Assembly: GCA_020137815.1 (NCBI GenBank)
Contig: CM035359.1
Span: 2,289,845-2,353,844 of the forward strand
Direction: 5' to 3'
Origin: Hormiphora californensis
Taxonomy: Eukaryota; Ctenophora; Tentaculata; Cydippida; Pleurobrachiidae
Length of the DNA: 64,000 nt
Below are positions 1 through 34,290 of the stretch, piece by piece (the first letter of the stretch is position 1; every line of letters begins with the position of its first letter). The position numbers and the translations under genes are program-made. The notes beneath the pieces are model-generated. The model made no database searches. It was not told the DNA's origin and saw nothing but the letters and a program-made list of their open reading frames with translations.

Positions 1-198
1 TTCCACTCATAATAATTCGATATACAAGTCCCTTACATAAATCGGGCTACAAAGCCAGTATCACGTCCCAAAAGATTGCCTTGCTCGACCCTGTTTCACC
101 CGTAAAGGAGGGTTAGAACATAATATGTCCCTATAGGGATAAGGATAATGTCCATATAAGGAGTTGTGTCCCATGTTGGGTGTGTCCCATGTGATATT

Positions 199-2092
199 TT
201 AGAAGGGTAGCGGACCACCACTGGGAGCAGGGACATGTACGTCAAGTTTCTCGAAGTACTTCTCAATCTCTCCCTTGCACCACACCGTGTAGATGAATGT
301 AACGAGCATGCACACTCCAGCACGGAATATCTCGTATAAACCTCCTCCGTCACCGATGTGACAGGCAAAGGGGAATCTCTGGGAGGGAGGAAGGGTGTTA
401 AATAGGAACCTCTCTTCTAGAACTAGGGAGGTTTTTGGTGATAATTGATATGCTGTGACCACCCCCCCCCCTCCTGCTGTGACATAGAACCTCAAATGGG
501 TTCTATATAATCCCCCCCCCCCCCGTCCCATAATTTACCTCAACTCCGAAGATAGTCACCCAGTATACAAAGAATGTAGTGATAACAAATACGACATTTT
601 CAGTTTCCTTCCACTTCAGGAAGACAATAAGGAAGGACATGATTGCGATTAGAACCCTGAAAATATAGTTGTTGTTGTGTGTGTGATCTGATCACGGTCT
701 ATTGAAATTTCAACAAATAGAAATAGAAGAATAGTATGCTACCCCTGTCTGGCGGCGCCATACCCCAATTTGACAGTGCGCTCAGATGGGGTCGGCACTC
801 GGCCAAACAGTGCTACCCCGGCCCCCTGTATGGCGACGCCATACCCCATTTGATTCTCAACAGTGCGCTCAGATCGGGTCGGCGGCCCAGTGTCCCGATC
901 TCTGGAATATGAAGGAAAGATAAATGCAAAAATTCTGCAGCAAAACAAAATCTATGCAGCAAAATGAAAAAATATTAGGGCACTGCAGCAGCAGCTGCTA
1001 CTGCAGCAGAAGATATTTCCCATACTTACACACAGAGCAGTGATGAGTGCTGCAGCAGTGTGTAACATATTCTCTCTCTCTAACATATCTCTCTGTTATA
1101 ACAGAGAGATAGAATATGTTGGGGCATGCCCCAGTTGTGCGTAGTGCACCGACAACAGTCGAGTAAGGGAGAAGGGGAAACAAAAGAGAGATTCATACTT
1201 TGACATAGCTCTCTTTTTTCCCCATAGCTTTACAAAGGGGTGAGATCGTTACTGTCACTGTTGCAGTCTCTGCAGTGGAATTTTCTTGGAATTTTCCATC
1301 TCTGCAGTCCCTGCTGCAGTGCTGCAGGGACTGCAGCAGTGGAATTTTCTTGGAATATTCCATCTCTGCAGCACTGCAGCAGGGACTGCAGAGAATTTTC
1401 AAGGAATTTTGATAACTGTGAACTGCAGTAGGGAATATTCTAGGGAATATTCCAATATCATAGGGACTGCAGGGGACTGCAGTAGGGGAATATTCTAGGG
1501 AATATTCCAATCTTATAGGGACAGCAGGGGACTGCAGTAGGGGAATATTCCAGGGAATATTCCAATCTTATAGGGACTGTAGGGGAATATTCCAGGGAAT
1601 ATTCCAACCTTATAGGGACTGCAGTAGGGGAATATTCCAATCTTATAGGGACTGCAGTAGGGGAATATTCCAATCTTATAGGGACTGCAGGGGACTGCAG
1701 TAGGGGAATATTCCAGGAAAAATTCCAATCTTATAGGGACTGCCGGGGTATTTTTTCCAATGAAATCATGTTTAGGACGGTAGAAAATTTGGAAAATCCC
1801 TATCCATGACTGCAGCAAACAGTAAAATTCTTGCAGCAAAACGAGCCCCCAAAATGAAAATTCCAGGCGTGAAAAAAAAATCGGGACACCGGGGTCGGCG
1901 GCGCCAAACAGTACAGTACAGTGCTACCCCGGGGCCCCTGCAGGTACCTACCTGTCAGGCCAATGCTCTGACCACGAGAATGAGTCAGGCCAATGCTCTG
2001 ACAGGTACCTACCACATTAGAATGGGGGTAAAGTTGTCTCCACAGCCACTCTTGTCCATTACTTTATCGATGAAGGCAGTGACAGACTCCAT
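199..2092 (-). CDS. small integral membrane protein, 3 exons, 125 aa
   Basis: Three exons join in frame: 2013-2092 (start codon at 2092, donor GTAGGT), 539-656 (acceptor TTTTCAG) and 199-378 (acceptor CCTCCCAG, stop at 199). Phases 2 and 0 match at the two junctions and the coding length is 378 nt. The product opens with a short soluble stretch containing one Cys. It then has two strongly hydrophobic helices joined by a Lys/Glu-rich turn (about residues 24-40 and 46-63), a Cys-Gly loop, a further hydrophobic helix near residues 80-96 and a Pro/Gly-rich tail. There is no signal peptide or known motif. The size and early double helix resemble ER or V-ATPase assembly factors of the Pkr1/Vma21 kind, but I cannot assign it. 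Intron 1 carries a minisatellite. Confidence 0.6.
739..893. repeat. two adjacent GGCGCC palindromic elements
   Basis: Two neighbouring copies of a 70-90 bp palindrome. The arms begin CTGTCTGGCGGCGCCA or CTGTATGGCGACGCCA and the middle holds TTTGA...AGTGCGCTCAGAT followed by GGGTCGGC. Other copies are near 2541-2569 plus 6054-6098, 6897-6985, 7413-7492, 11049-11118, 20520-20600, 47381-47443 and 47467-47556. They lie in intron 1 of the 199-2092 gene. Confidence 0.7.
1084..1113. repeat. short perfect hairpin
   Basis: ATCTCTCTGTTATAACAGAG and its continuation form a 24-bp self-complementary core; flanking AACATA/TATGTT extends the stem imperfectly. Intronic, no function visible. Confidence 0.5.
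1240..1760. repeat. GGGACTGCAGTAGGGGAATATTCC minisatellite
   Basis: Tandem, imperfect units built from AGGGACTGCAGTAGGGG, AATATTCCAGGG and AATATTCCAATCTTATA, with at least ten partial units. Each unit carries PstI-type CTGCAG and AATATT palindromes, so the array can fold on itself. Open frames on both strands across it are repeat artefacts. It lies in intron 1 of the small membrane-protein gene. Confidence 0.85.
1955..2004. repeat. GTCAGGCCAATGCTCTGAC repeat pair
   Basis: Two units of GTCAGGCCAATGCTCTGAC separated by ACCACGAGAATGA. The same unit recurs at 2365-2530, 7500-7620, 10130-10185, 19174-19198 and 38229-38400, usually next to TTCTCG/CGAGAA arms. Confidence 0.7.
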
Positions 2093-2130
2093 AGCGGAAA
2101 TAAACTGTAAAGTATAGATTATCACTGATA

Positions 2131-2352
2131 ATGCTCTGACAATTTGATTATCATACCTCCCACGCTGATAGTTATATCAGGCATCAGCTGCAGGAACCGA
2201 CCGAAACGAGTAAACAACCAATCAGAACTCGTTATTTAGGTCACGTGACTGGTTATCAGCCAATCAGGGACCAGTATTTCCTGATTCGGTCGGTCCCTGA
2301 TCAGCTGATAATATCAACCTGGGGGGGTATGATAATCAAATTGTCAGAGCAT
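2131..2352. repeat. palindromic element split by a hAT MITE
   Basis: The left flank (TGCTCTGACAATTTGATTAT followed by CATACC) is repeated inverted on the right (GGTATGATAATCAAATTGTC followed by AGAGCA). The two arms surround the MITE at 2191-2299, so the palindrome existed before the MITE landed in its centre. Confidence 0.75.
2191..2299 (+). mobile_element. hAT-type MITE, copy 1 (109 bp)
   Basis: Terminal inverted repeats CAGGAACCGACCGAA / TTCGGTCGGTCCCTG. It is flanked by a perfect 8-bp duplication ATCAGCTG on both sides, the hallmark of hAT elements. The body carries CCAATCAG and CACGTGAC motifs. Two more copies lie at 9373-9481 (inverted) and 10021-10129. Confidence 0.88.
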
Positions 2353-2364
2353 ATTTAGACTGTC

Positions 2365-2530
2365 AGACCAATGCTCTGATCACAGTTCTCGCTAATAGTC
2401 GCTCGTTGAAGAAATGAGAATAGGGTCAGGCCAATATATATGCTCTGGCAGCCATATAATTAATTCATTCCAATGCGTGAGCAGAGCATTGGTCTGACCC
2501 ATTCTCGGAGCGCGCGAGAACTGTGATCAG
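2365..2530. repeat. large imperfect palindrome of the GGCCAATGCTCTGA family
   Basis: GTCAGACCAATGCTCTGATC followed by ACAGTTCTCG at the left is matched inverted by GAGAACTGTGATCAGAAGCA at the right, with inner copies between them. It abuts the GGCGCC palindrome into which the MULE inserted. Confidence 0.65.
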
Positions 2531-2577
2531 AAGCATTGGCCCTGTCTGGCGCCGCGACCCATCTGAGCGGGTAACCC

Positions 2578-5500
2578 CCCTACATACAGACCGACACTAT
2601 ACAGAACGACACCATACAGACCGACACCATACCGAATCTGTATGGAGTCGTATATACCCGACAAAACGACGCCATACAGACCAAATATCTTTCTCAGCCC
2701 AGTCTGTATATGGTCGTATTTTTCCGTGATTCCGACGCCATACAGACCAGTTGTATGTTGTACATATAATGCATATTAAGGTACAGTGTACACACTAAAT
2801 AATTTTGGTTTGTTTGGGAAACAAAGAAAACAGTTTATTGTTTGATTTTCTATGCCAGTAGCAATGAAATAACTTTGTAAGGGCAATCGATTAACTCACA
2901 AAAATACTGATAAATTCCGTATTAAACTAATTTCGCTTAATACTAATTTTAAAAACACAGCACTCATTACTCAATCCTGATTTATATTAACCTCGCTTCT
3001 TTTGCGTACTAGAGAAATGACTCATTTTCCTGACAAATCCTAGTCGCTGTTCTCGGTCAACAAAACGGTAATCTCTAACTTGCCTACTTATCATCTCCTG
3101 TCTCTTGACCTCACTCTTCTTCTTTTTGGACACATTAGATCCCCCAGACATAAACTGGTTGATCTTAAAATCACTTTTAATCTGCACATTACGAATTGTT
3201 TCAATAAACTTCCAAATCACGGGCTTTGCACACCCCATAGCTAATCTAAGTCCATTGTTTCCTCCTTCTGAAACATTGTTCGTTCTGGGCTGTCCGGCCA
3301 GGGTTCTGTCATAACAGTTCCACTGTTTACACGTGTACCTACCGTCAACCCAGGTTGACTCAACGTACTCACAAAAGTCTTCCGATTCAGGAAAAGTTGC
3401 GAAAAGTAGGTGCTTGTAGTCGTTCCATGCATCAGCTACCTCGTCAGTCGGAAGAAACGCCATACCAAATAGATGATACAGCATCTCCTGAAGATCCTGT
3501 TTGGTGAAAAATCCTGGCACATTCTTCATATGTTTCAGGAGGGCCTGATCCAGATGGAAGTTACATCCCTGCATCCAGCTGTCAGGGAAGAGATCCTCTA
3601 CTGCTCTGATGATCGCTGTCTCGTAGTCGGAGAGGAACCCCACTGGTCCCCATTCTGGAGCTGCTTCTTTTAGGCAGTTGAGGGCCGCCTTGTATGAATC
3701 CTTCGTCTTGTTCTCCAACAGGCAAAAGGCAACCGGGATGTGGTCCTTGGTGTCTGCCAAGTAAATCCTGATGATGAAGACTTGATACCAGCCGGCAGGA
3801 GCGGTGGCGAAGGTTCCATCTAGGAACGTTATCGTGGAGTTCTCCAGCTGAGTCAGGTTCTTGTCAGTTGCGAAAACTACCACCCGTTTTCCAGAGCGGG
3901 TATATGAGTCAGAAAGCAGGAATCTGTTTCCGTTGGAATCTAGTTGGAACTCTGGGGGGATGACAGTCTCCCTAGCTGTGTTAGGAGCTGGTGGCGGTGC
4001 GTGAAGTTTCTTCCTTCGTCGCTGCACATTTCGAGAAAGAGAGTCAAACGTGGCGAGGTGGTCGCCCTGGCACCGGTCCGAAACTCCCTTCAGGGCGCTG
4101 GTAACAATTTGGGACGTGGCTGTTTGGGTAGCTGCTCCTTCCTTCAACCTGTCAAATAAATGGTGTGTGTTAGAAAAACCAAAAAGGGATTTAGATGATC
4201 AAGACAAGGTGTATTATAACATTCCCCTAATTTCTGCAAACACTTGCCTGGCAATAACTTTAGCAGCCTCAAATGCGAGAAAATTGGGCTCGTGTGGGTG
4301 AGTAGGAAGCTGGTTCCCCTGTATTTCAGTCCCTTCATCATTCGTGGTTAATCGTGCACGACAACCAATATCAGGCCTCTCTTGACAATACCTAATGGGA
4401 GATGGAGATAGTAAATATTAGGATTGGGAGAAGGGCTAGGGAAAGGATAAAACTGCATGTTAAAGAAATGGCATTATTTGTTGAAGCCTTAATCGAACAA
4501 TGAACATAATATGATATCTATTAATGGAGCATCAAATTATTGTCAACTCACCAGTATCTGACGCATCTGTCTGATAGCTTTTTCCTCTTTTCATGGACAT
4601 AGATGAAGCCAAGGATCCCTAGCTGCCGACCTCCCTTCCTTCCATACAAGTGGTGAATTTTAACTTTAGTTGGGTCACTGATATCGCCTGAAAAGAGTTT
4701 TATTAAGTAATGTGCATGTAAAAACTAAAAACATTCATGTTTGCCACATAACATTCTTATCTACTATTCTAATCTACTATAAACAAACATTAATTCTGTT
4801 GGTCACGCCTATAACTTCGAACTTGGGTAATGGGGCTTTACTCGCTATCTCCCCCTTATTAGGGGCTTCTATCACGCTAAGGCTCTCCAAATAATTTAGT
4901 TTGAATCACGGAAACCCGCTTCGGGTGTCCGAACTACACTGCAGTACACGCAGCACACATACGGTAACTGAGAAATACTTCTCTCTCCCTCTATCTAAAG
5001 ACATCATTGAGGCAGTGCAACTTACATTCTTGGGTCTCTGATGTTGAAGTACTGCTCGCTGCAACACTATCATCAATGCGGGGTTCACTGTCATTTATAT
5101 CAATATCTGCTTCTGTTACTGAAAAAGTTTACAATATTAATAACAAGCAATAAAATTTGAAGCATATATCAAAAATGTTTCAATTTCAACTTGTGGGAAT
5201 GCAGTAGGTTTGAACATACCAATCATTGCTGTGTCCAGATCAAGAACTGTAGAAGAAAAGCCAGGCAAAGAAAAATCCATGTGGTCCGACTCCAAGTTAG
5301 AATGAACTGATGCATGGTACGGCTGTAAACTGATGTAGGAGTCCTCTAGAGGGTCAAATCCTAGAGACTGTGGCGAGCTTGGAACAACGGCAAATGGGTC
5401 TTGGCCCGAACCATCGGTATCAATATTGGATAGCAATTCAGTAAAGCTCATTGAGAAAAGTTTTTAAAACAGATAGCTGCAGGTAGTAAGCCTGAGTTTG

Positions 5501-6054
5501 ATTTATATACCAAGTTGAGTCAATTATTCATTGAAATCGAAGTCGGATACCAGACCCCCTCCATTCAATGTTTAGACACCCCATCTAGCTACTCTTGCTG
5601 ACTAGAACCCAATTTATTTCTAGTCCCCGCCGGATCAAGTAGCTAGCTGAGGACTCCCCGGCTAGCTACTTGATCCCAATTATTCATTTATACACTCTGA
5701 TTAGCTACTTGATCGGTGATCCCAGACCCAATCTATTTGTACATTTTGACTAGCTACTTGATCCCAATTTATTCATTCACTTTGACTAGCTACCATATAT
5801 TATGAAACTGCTTCATTTGGTTCTCAAAATTATTTAGTGTGTACACTGTACCTTAATATGCATTATATGTACAACATACCACTGGTCTGTATGGCGTCGG
5901 AATCACGGAAAAATACGACCATATACAGACTGGGCTGAGAAAGATATTTGGTCTGTATGGCGTCGTTTTGTCGGGTATATACGACTCCATACAGATTCGG
6001 TATGGTGTCGGTCTGTATGGTGTCGTTCTGTATAGTGTCGGTCTGTATGTAGGG
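2578..6054 (-). mobile_element. autonomous MULE DNA transposon with ~230-bp terminal inverted repeats
   Basis: The left terminal repeat (2578-2807) and right terminal repeat (5825-6054) are near-identical inverted copies of about 230 bp. Both are built from subrepeats of CATACAGACC plus GACACC, GACGCC or AACGAC. Between them lies one intact spliced transposase gene. The element is inserted in a GGCGCC palindrome: the left half ends ...CATCTGAGCG and the right half resumes GAGCGCACTGAG, so GAGCG is duplicated at 2565-2569 and 6054-6058, whereas intact copies such as the one at 47381 read CATCTGAGCGCACTGAG. Eight extra bases (about GGTAACCC) sit between the left GAGCG and the terminal repeat, so the exact target duplication is uncertain. 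Confidence 0.9.
2987..5451 (-). CDS. FLYWCH zinc-finger MULE transposase, 5 exons, about 588 aa
   Basis: The exons, in order, are 5220-5451 (ATG at 5451), 5026-5118, 4552-4687, 4248-4391 and 2987-4148; all phases agree (1, 1, 2, 2). The last intron appears to use a GC donor (GCCAG|GCAAGT). The N-terminal ~108 residues are acidic and low-complexity. Residues ~110-180 form a FLYWCH finger: a basic strand, then YW-YC, GCRAR and a terminal H-P-H, with Cys and His spaced as in that family. The large exon holds the MULE transposase core: first catalytic Asp in FLDGTF, second in FLSDYET, the MULE-typical GCNFH motif, and a Glu in NNVSEGGN as candidate third acidic residue. No stop or frameshift is visible, so it may be active. 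The stop is at 2987, about 180 bp from the left terminal repeat. Confidence 0.88.
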
Positions 6055-6282
6055 AGCGCACTGAGAATCAAATGGGGTATGGCGCCGCCATACAGCATTG
6101 GCCTGACAGAGCTTTCAAGCTCATGACTCATCACGTGGTTCAAGTTTCAAGGCACTTGCGAGGTATAATGACATTTAGCAAGACCTCGCTAGATTCGCAA
6201 CCTAAAAGTGTAGTGAAACGTCTGCCAGTTATACTTGAATCCCTACACAGGTCGGTCCAACATCAATGAATCGTCATGACTA

Positions 6283-6468
6283 TCACGGTCGCTTGTAGTG
6301 GGAAAACGGTAATGGAAAACGAAGATACAGTAAGACGACGCGCAACCGTGACCAATCAGGGCGCTAGTACGTGCTGACACATGAACTTTTTGCCGCGTGT
6401 TATGCACCGTGCGCGTCTCCTTACCGTATTTTGCGTTACCGTATTTTGACTGCAAGCAGCACTGTATG
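6283..6468. mobile_element. MITE, GCTTGTAGT-ended family, copy 1
   Basis: About 185 bp with imperfect inverted ends (CACGGTCGCTTGTAGTGGGA against CAGTGCTGCTTGCAGTCAAA on the other strand), each followed by repeated ACGGTAA strings. A second copy, about 90% similar by eye, is at 40366-40545. The interior contains GCGACGCGCAACC-like GC-rich sequence and CCAATCAGGGCG. Confidence 0.75.
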
Positions 6469-6568
6469 AGCATGTTGGTGAATGTTCAAGTTGAGTATTT
6501 ACGACCAACTAGTCTACATTGTCTGGTTTGTCTACCGTTTCTTGCATATTGGTTGATATATTATGACG

Positions 6569-6676
6569 GTCGTGTGGTTGATAAGGTAACCACCAACCGT
6601 GTGGTTGCTATGGTAACCACTAACCGTGTGGTTGCTATGGTAACCACTAACCGTGTGGTTGCTATGGTAACCAGTA
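6569..6676. repeat. 31-bp tandem repeat, about 3.5 units
   Basis: Units of ACCGTGTGGTTGCTATGGTA plus ACCACTA are repeated in tandem. The short open frame across it is a repeat artefact. Confidence 0.85.
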
Positions 6677-6896
6677 GACTTATATTGTAATGGTAATTAC
6701 TATGCATAACTAAATATGTACCAGTAGGGCCATGAGAAGGATGGTTGGTGGGGGCATGAATTTCTTCCCGAATTCAATAATCGCGTGGGTACATCTCCCC
6801 ATCTTGAAGTTAAGCAGCAGTAGTAGGTCTTCTGGAGAGAGCTAGACAAGGTTCAAAAAATGAAAATACGGCTTTGAACACAAACTGATCATTTTC

Positions 6897-6985
6897 TGTC
6901 TGGCGGCGCCAGACCCCGCTTTGATTCTCAAATCAGTGAGCTCGGATCGGGTCGGCGCCGCCTCTAGCCAGACAGATCATTCTGG
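6897..6985. repeat. GGCGCC palindromic element
   Basis: CTGTCTGGCGGCGCCAGACC on the left is matched by GGCGCC...GCCAGACAG on the right; the centre is TTTGATTCTCAAATCAGTGA. Flanks ATCATTTT and ATCATTCT match at 7 of 8 positions, a possible 8-bp target duplication. Confidence 0.75.
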
Positions 6986-7412
6986 AATTTGGTGCTTGAA
7001 ATTAGCGAAAGTCTAAAAATTTGATCTAGATATCAGAAAACAGAGATGAGTTGTTGGTCTGCCGAAAGAGTTAAACTACCTGACGGTATACCTATAACTA
7101 ACTGACAAAATCAGAAGATTCAGGTCATTGCGGAAAGTGTAAACATATATTCCGGGAAAAAGTGAAACCACACCAGGAATGCTTGTTCACTACTGGTAAA
7201 TGTCTGTGTCAGCTTTCTAACACACTAGTTAGTACAGTCCTAACAGGAAGATGGTCCTGATATGTGTAAGCTCTAGAATTGCTAGCATGTCTAGCAGACA
7301 TGTTTATATAGGTCATGTCATCGGTAGTACGGACTCAAGATCAAGAGTCAAGACATGCATCCAGTGAGTGACCCAGTGTTGTCAACACTGTTGAGTAAAA
7401 TAAAGTCGGAAG

Positions 7413-7492
7413 AGCACTGTCTGGTGGCGCCATACACCAATTTAACAGTGCTCTCAGATTCGATGGGGTCGGTGGCGCCAGACACTAGACAG
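7413..7492. repeat. GGCGCC palindromic element
   Basis: ACTGTCTGGTGGCGCCATAC on the left pairs with GGTGGCGCCAGACA on the right. The centre holds TTTAACAGTGCTCTCAGAT. It is followed at 7500-7620 by inverted copies of the TCTCG/GGCCAATGCTCTGA family. Confidence 0.7.
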
Positions 7493-8578
7493 GCAAACTG
7501 GTCTGGCCCTATTTCGTGGACAGACTCAGAGCATTGGCGGGGCCTGACAGGAACTCAGACTACAATTGACCCTATTCTCGCGAGAACAGCGGTCAAAGTA
7601 TTGGCCTGCCAGGATATATAAATTGTATCTGCAGTGTTCCCAGACAATTCACACATGTGGTAGTCTCTTCCGACTCACAGCTACATCATGGCTATCCGAG
7701 TTCACTTACTACATGTATCAAATCTCATGTGATGGACGTGACTCAACAAACCTTTCCCATGCAGACCATGATGGTGAAGACACATGTGAACGATTTGATC
7801 TAATCTATGAAACCCCTCCCTTAGTAGCCAACTCTGTACATATTTTGTCCCCCTGTCCGATTCAGCAAGCACCAACTCGGCTCCCCATTCCTCGCATTCG
7901 ATTGGTTGTTGAAGATCACGCGGTGCTTCCTGATTGGTTGTTTGCTGTCACGTGATATTGATGGTGTCCTCTGATTGGTCGGTTGGTTTGATGTGAGGTC
8001 ACCACAAGAGCTTGTATGTGTAGACGTGGTGCACTGGGGTGGCCAAGCTGGGGAGGACTCTCTGTTTGACCCTTTGGTTGTCGCTCACCCCCTTGATCTA
8101 GACTACTTGACGTGCGAATTCAGGGGAACCCTGTGAATTTTCTTCGACATTCTTCCATGAATTTCGAATGAATCTTTGAATTCGTATTTCGTATGTTGTT
8201 CAATTCAGTTAAATCTAGAATCCTGTCCTTGCCGAATCCTGTCCTTGACCAGACTTTGGTTCGGTACGAGTTAGGGGCCATGAAAATAACATTTCGAGGT
8301 GCAGTTCTTAGGCTTGTCCTTTTTCGCTGATCCATATATTTCTCCGCTGCCACTCGCATCCCTCTGCCCATCCTCTTAGTTCTCACCTTATATCTACTCC
8401 ATCTCAATCTAGCTGCCACCTAGTCCTCTTCTTCTCTACAGTATCATATCGCCCCTCCCCCCATCCTCCTACTTTACTCCTATCCCTCCCCATCCTCCTA
8501 GTAGTAATCCTCGATCTGCCACCGCCCACCTCTGACGTCACTCATATCACGTGATATTAAGGTGGTCTCGTAGTAGTA

Positions 8579-8600
8579 CAGTGCACGCTCTCTCCCTCTC

Positions 8601-8663
<63 letters not shown>

Positions 8664-8668
8664 CTCTC
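8579..8668. repeat. (CT)n microsatellite
   Basis: About 80 bp of CT dinucleotides with a few CTTT interruptions. Confidence 0.98.
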
Positions 8669-8900
8669 ACATAGTTCGAATATATTATAACACGTTACGT
8701 GCATGTGCTATACACAAACATAATCGTCTGTTTCTCTCGAGATCATGATCATCTTGGCGGAGATTTACAGTGCAGCTCCTTGAAAACGATCCCCCCTATC
8801 AAACTGCTTCATTTTCATTTCAAACGGTTGTGTAATAACTTGTGTTTGTGGCGCTTTGAGTTAGGTTTTTAAATGATAATCGTGTTCAAAGATCGCGTAT

Positions 8901-8901
<1 letters not shown>

Positions 8902-8968
<67 letters not shown>
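8902..8968. repeat. (CT)n microsatellite
   Basis: A pure TC/CT tract of about 66 bp. Confidence 0.98.
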
Positions 8969-8970
<2 letters not shown>

Positions 8971-9372
8971 ATCTCCTTATGGTGGTACAGATATTGCTTT
9001 GAGTTCGGTTTTTAAAGTCGTCCCCTTCGATCATTTTTCTCTTTCGATTGATCATGTCTCGCCGCATATTAGCATTTTTAACTCAATGGTTTTTTTGAAA
9101 TGATGTTCGTTCGTCGCTTTGGTAACTCAGCTTTTTGAATGAAATTGAAATATTCGGAGAATATAACTTGGATTTAAACAAGGAGGATCAAGAACCAATA
9201 GTGTGCTACGCAGACAGTCATCGGCTCTTATCTGGATGAACATGTCTATTATCGTCATTGCCATGCAGGTCATCGAGTTTTTGAGATGATTGTCAGACTG
9301 TGACCTCAATCATTTAGTTGAATGTATTGTCTAAATTGGATTGATAGGCTCCGTGGTGATATATCTGTCATC

Positions 9373-9481
9373 CAGGAACCGACCGAATCAGGAAATACTG
9401 GTCCCTGATTGGCTGATAACCAGTCACGTGACCTAAATAACGAGTTCTGATTGGTTGTTTACTTGTTTCGGTCGGTTCCTG
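9373..9481 (-). mobile_element. hAT-type MITE, copy 2 (109 bp)
   Basis: Inverted orientation relative to copy 1. Termini CAGGAACCGACCGAA / TTTCGGTCGGTTCCTG, flanked on both sides by the perfect 8-bp duplication CTGTCATC. Located about 200 bp upstream of the Ig-ZP gene start. Confidence 0.9.
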
Positions 9482-9675
9482 CTGTCATCTATATCGGCTC
9501 CGAAATGATGCTTATCATTTCTTATCTGTCCTACTCCTTTCAGTTAATATACCAGTATGCCTCGAATACTAATTAGTTAATTGTGCTGAGAGACTGGATA
9601 AGCAATTACCAATTAATTGCTAATTAATTAATTATCCCTCCCATTTCCCACTGGCAGTTCAGATGCTATTGAAAG

Positions 9676-32967
<23,292 letters not shown>

Positions 32968-33890
32968 GTAATTAGGACTCTAATTAGGACTCTAATTAGG
33001 ACTCTCTCCAATAGTTAGGCTTCCCCAAACTTTTGCATTCCCTGAATAAATCCATTGGACCAAAGGACCTATCCTGGGTTTATCATGTGTCAAATTGTTT
33101 AGGATAATTTGAACCAAATTTAATCATTAGTAAAGTTGGACCCCGATTTACCAAAACCAAGATTTAAATAAGACAAGAACTTTCCGAAAGTCATGCATGG
33201 CCATGGTACTGTAAGCTTTTAACACGTCCACACTTCAGTGGTATCGGGGGCGTCACGTCTTCCAGTCCTATCCTTTCTACCACTGTTGATTGGATTCTTG
33301 ATTTTTGGGAGATGATGCTCTTTTCAAGCTCTTAACCAACTATAATTGCTACTCATTGTTTTACTCGAAATGAACCGCCGCACCGGGTGTTATACCCCCG
33401 AACGTGATGAAAGACAGGATGTTTCGCAGCTAGGAGATCATGGACTTGAAATATATAGACCCAATGCATGTGTTGCAGCAATGGTGATGATGTCATTGCA
33501 TGATTATGACGTCACTGATTTTATCTCTCACTATAATCATTTCACAGACAATCTATACCACGGGGAATGTTTTTATTTTTTTTATCTAGGAACAACAGCC
33601 GGACCTCGATTTACCGGAACTTAGATTTACCGGAACATAAATTATCGAAAACCTTTCCCGGTCCCCCAGCTGTAGTAGTAGTCCATGGTAAATCGAGGTT
33701 TGGTTGAAACTAGCTGATATGGGAGACCAGAACGTGTGCATGGTTTTTTAAAATACGTTTAGCTTGCTTTCAGAGAGAGAAAGAGTGCATCTCTCAGAGA
33801 GAGAGGATGATATTGAACAAGTGGTATATGTTTTATATCCTGATTTTGTTCCGCACCATGGGTAGCCACGTGTTTTGGCCTGTGTTCTAT
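32968..33890. other. region after last secure Ig-ZP exon
   Basis: Holds an AATTAGGACTCT tandem repeat just after the donor (32970-33004) and pogo-like fragments at 33129-33160 and 33598-33695 (CCGGACCTCGATTTACCGGA and its inverse). I found no exon with phase 1 and a membrane helix. Confidence 0.45.
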
Positions 33891-34290
33891 TCCAAGTCAC
33901 CACCCCTCCTACACCCGCCGCTCCCATCCCCCACCCGCCCCTCCCATCCCCCACCCCTCCTACACCCGCCCCTCCCATCCCCCACCCGCCCCTCCACCCA
34001 CCCCTCCTACAATCGCACCTCCTACACCCGCCCCTCCTACACCCGCCCCTCCTACACCCGCTCCTCCCATCCCCCACCCATCCTCTCCCACAAACGCCCC
34101 TCACATCCCCCACCCACCCCTCCACCCACCCCTCCTACTGCACTCGTCCCTCCCATCCCACACCCGCCCCTCCCATCCCCCACCCACCCCTCCACCCACC
34201 CCTCCTACTGCACCCGCCCCTCCCATCCCCCACCCGCCCCTCCACCCACCCCTCCTACTGCACCCGCCCCTCTCATCCCCCACCATCGGT
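33891..34290. repeat. CCCATCCCCCACCCGCCCCT minisatellite, block 1
   Basis: C-rich units CTCCTACACCCGCCCCTCCC plus ATCCCCCACCC, tandem and irregular. The Pro-rich (+) and Gly-rich (-) open frames are repeat artefacts. Confidence 0.92.

Larger units (their letters stand above)
6986..9372. other. intergenic stretch, no supportable gene
   Basis: Apart from the palindromes at 7413-7620 and two (CT)n tracts I see no exon with flanking splice sites and consistent phase. The segment 7890-7980 is rich in ATTGGT/CCAAT and CACGTG motifs, which could be promoter-like but is not diagnostic. Open frames near 7566-7955 and 8120-8419 show no domain. Confidence 0.5.

Noticed and set aside
1-198. Left edge of window
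   Set aside because: No exon, repeat or site could be supported.
7566-7955. 129-codon plus-strand frame
   Set aside because: It begins inside a dispersed palindromic repeat and shows no domain.
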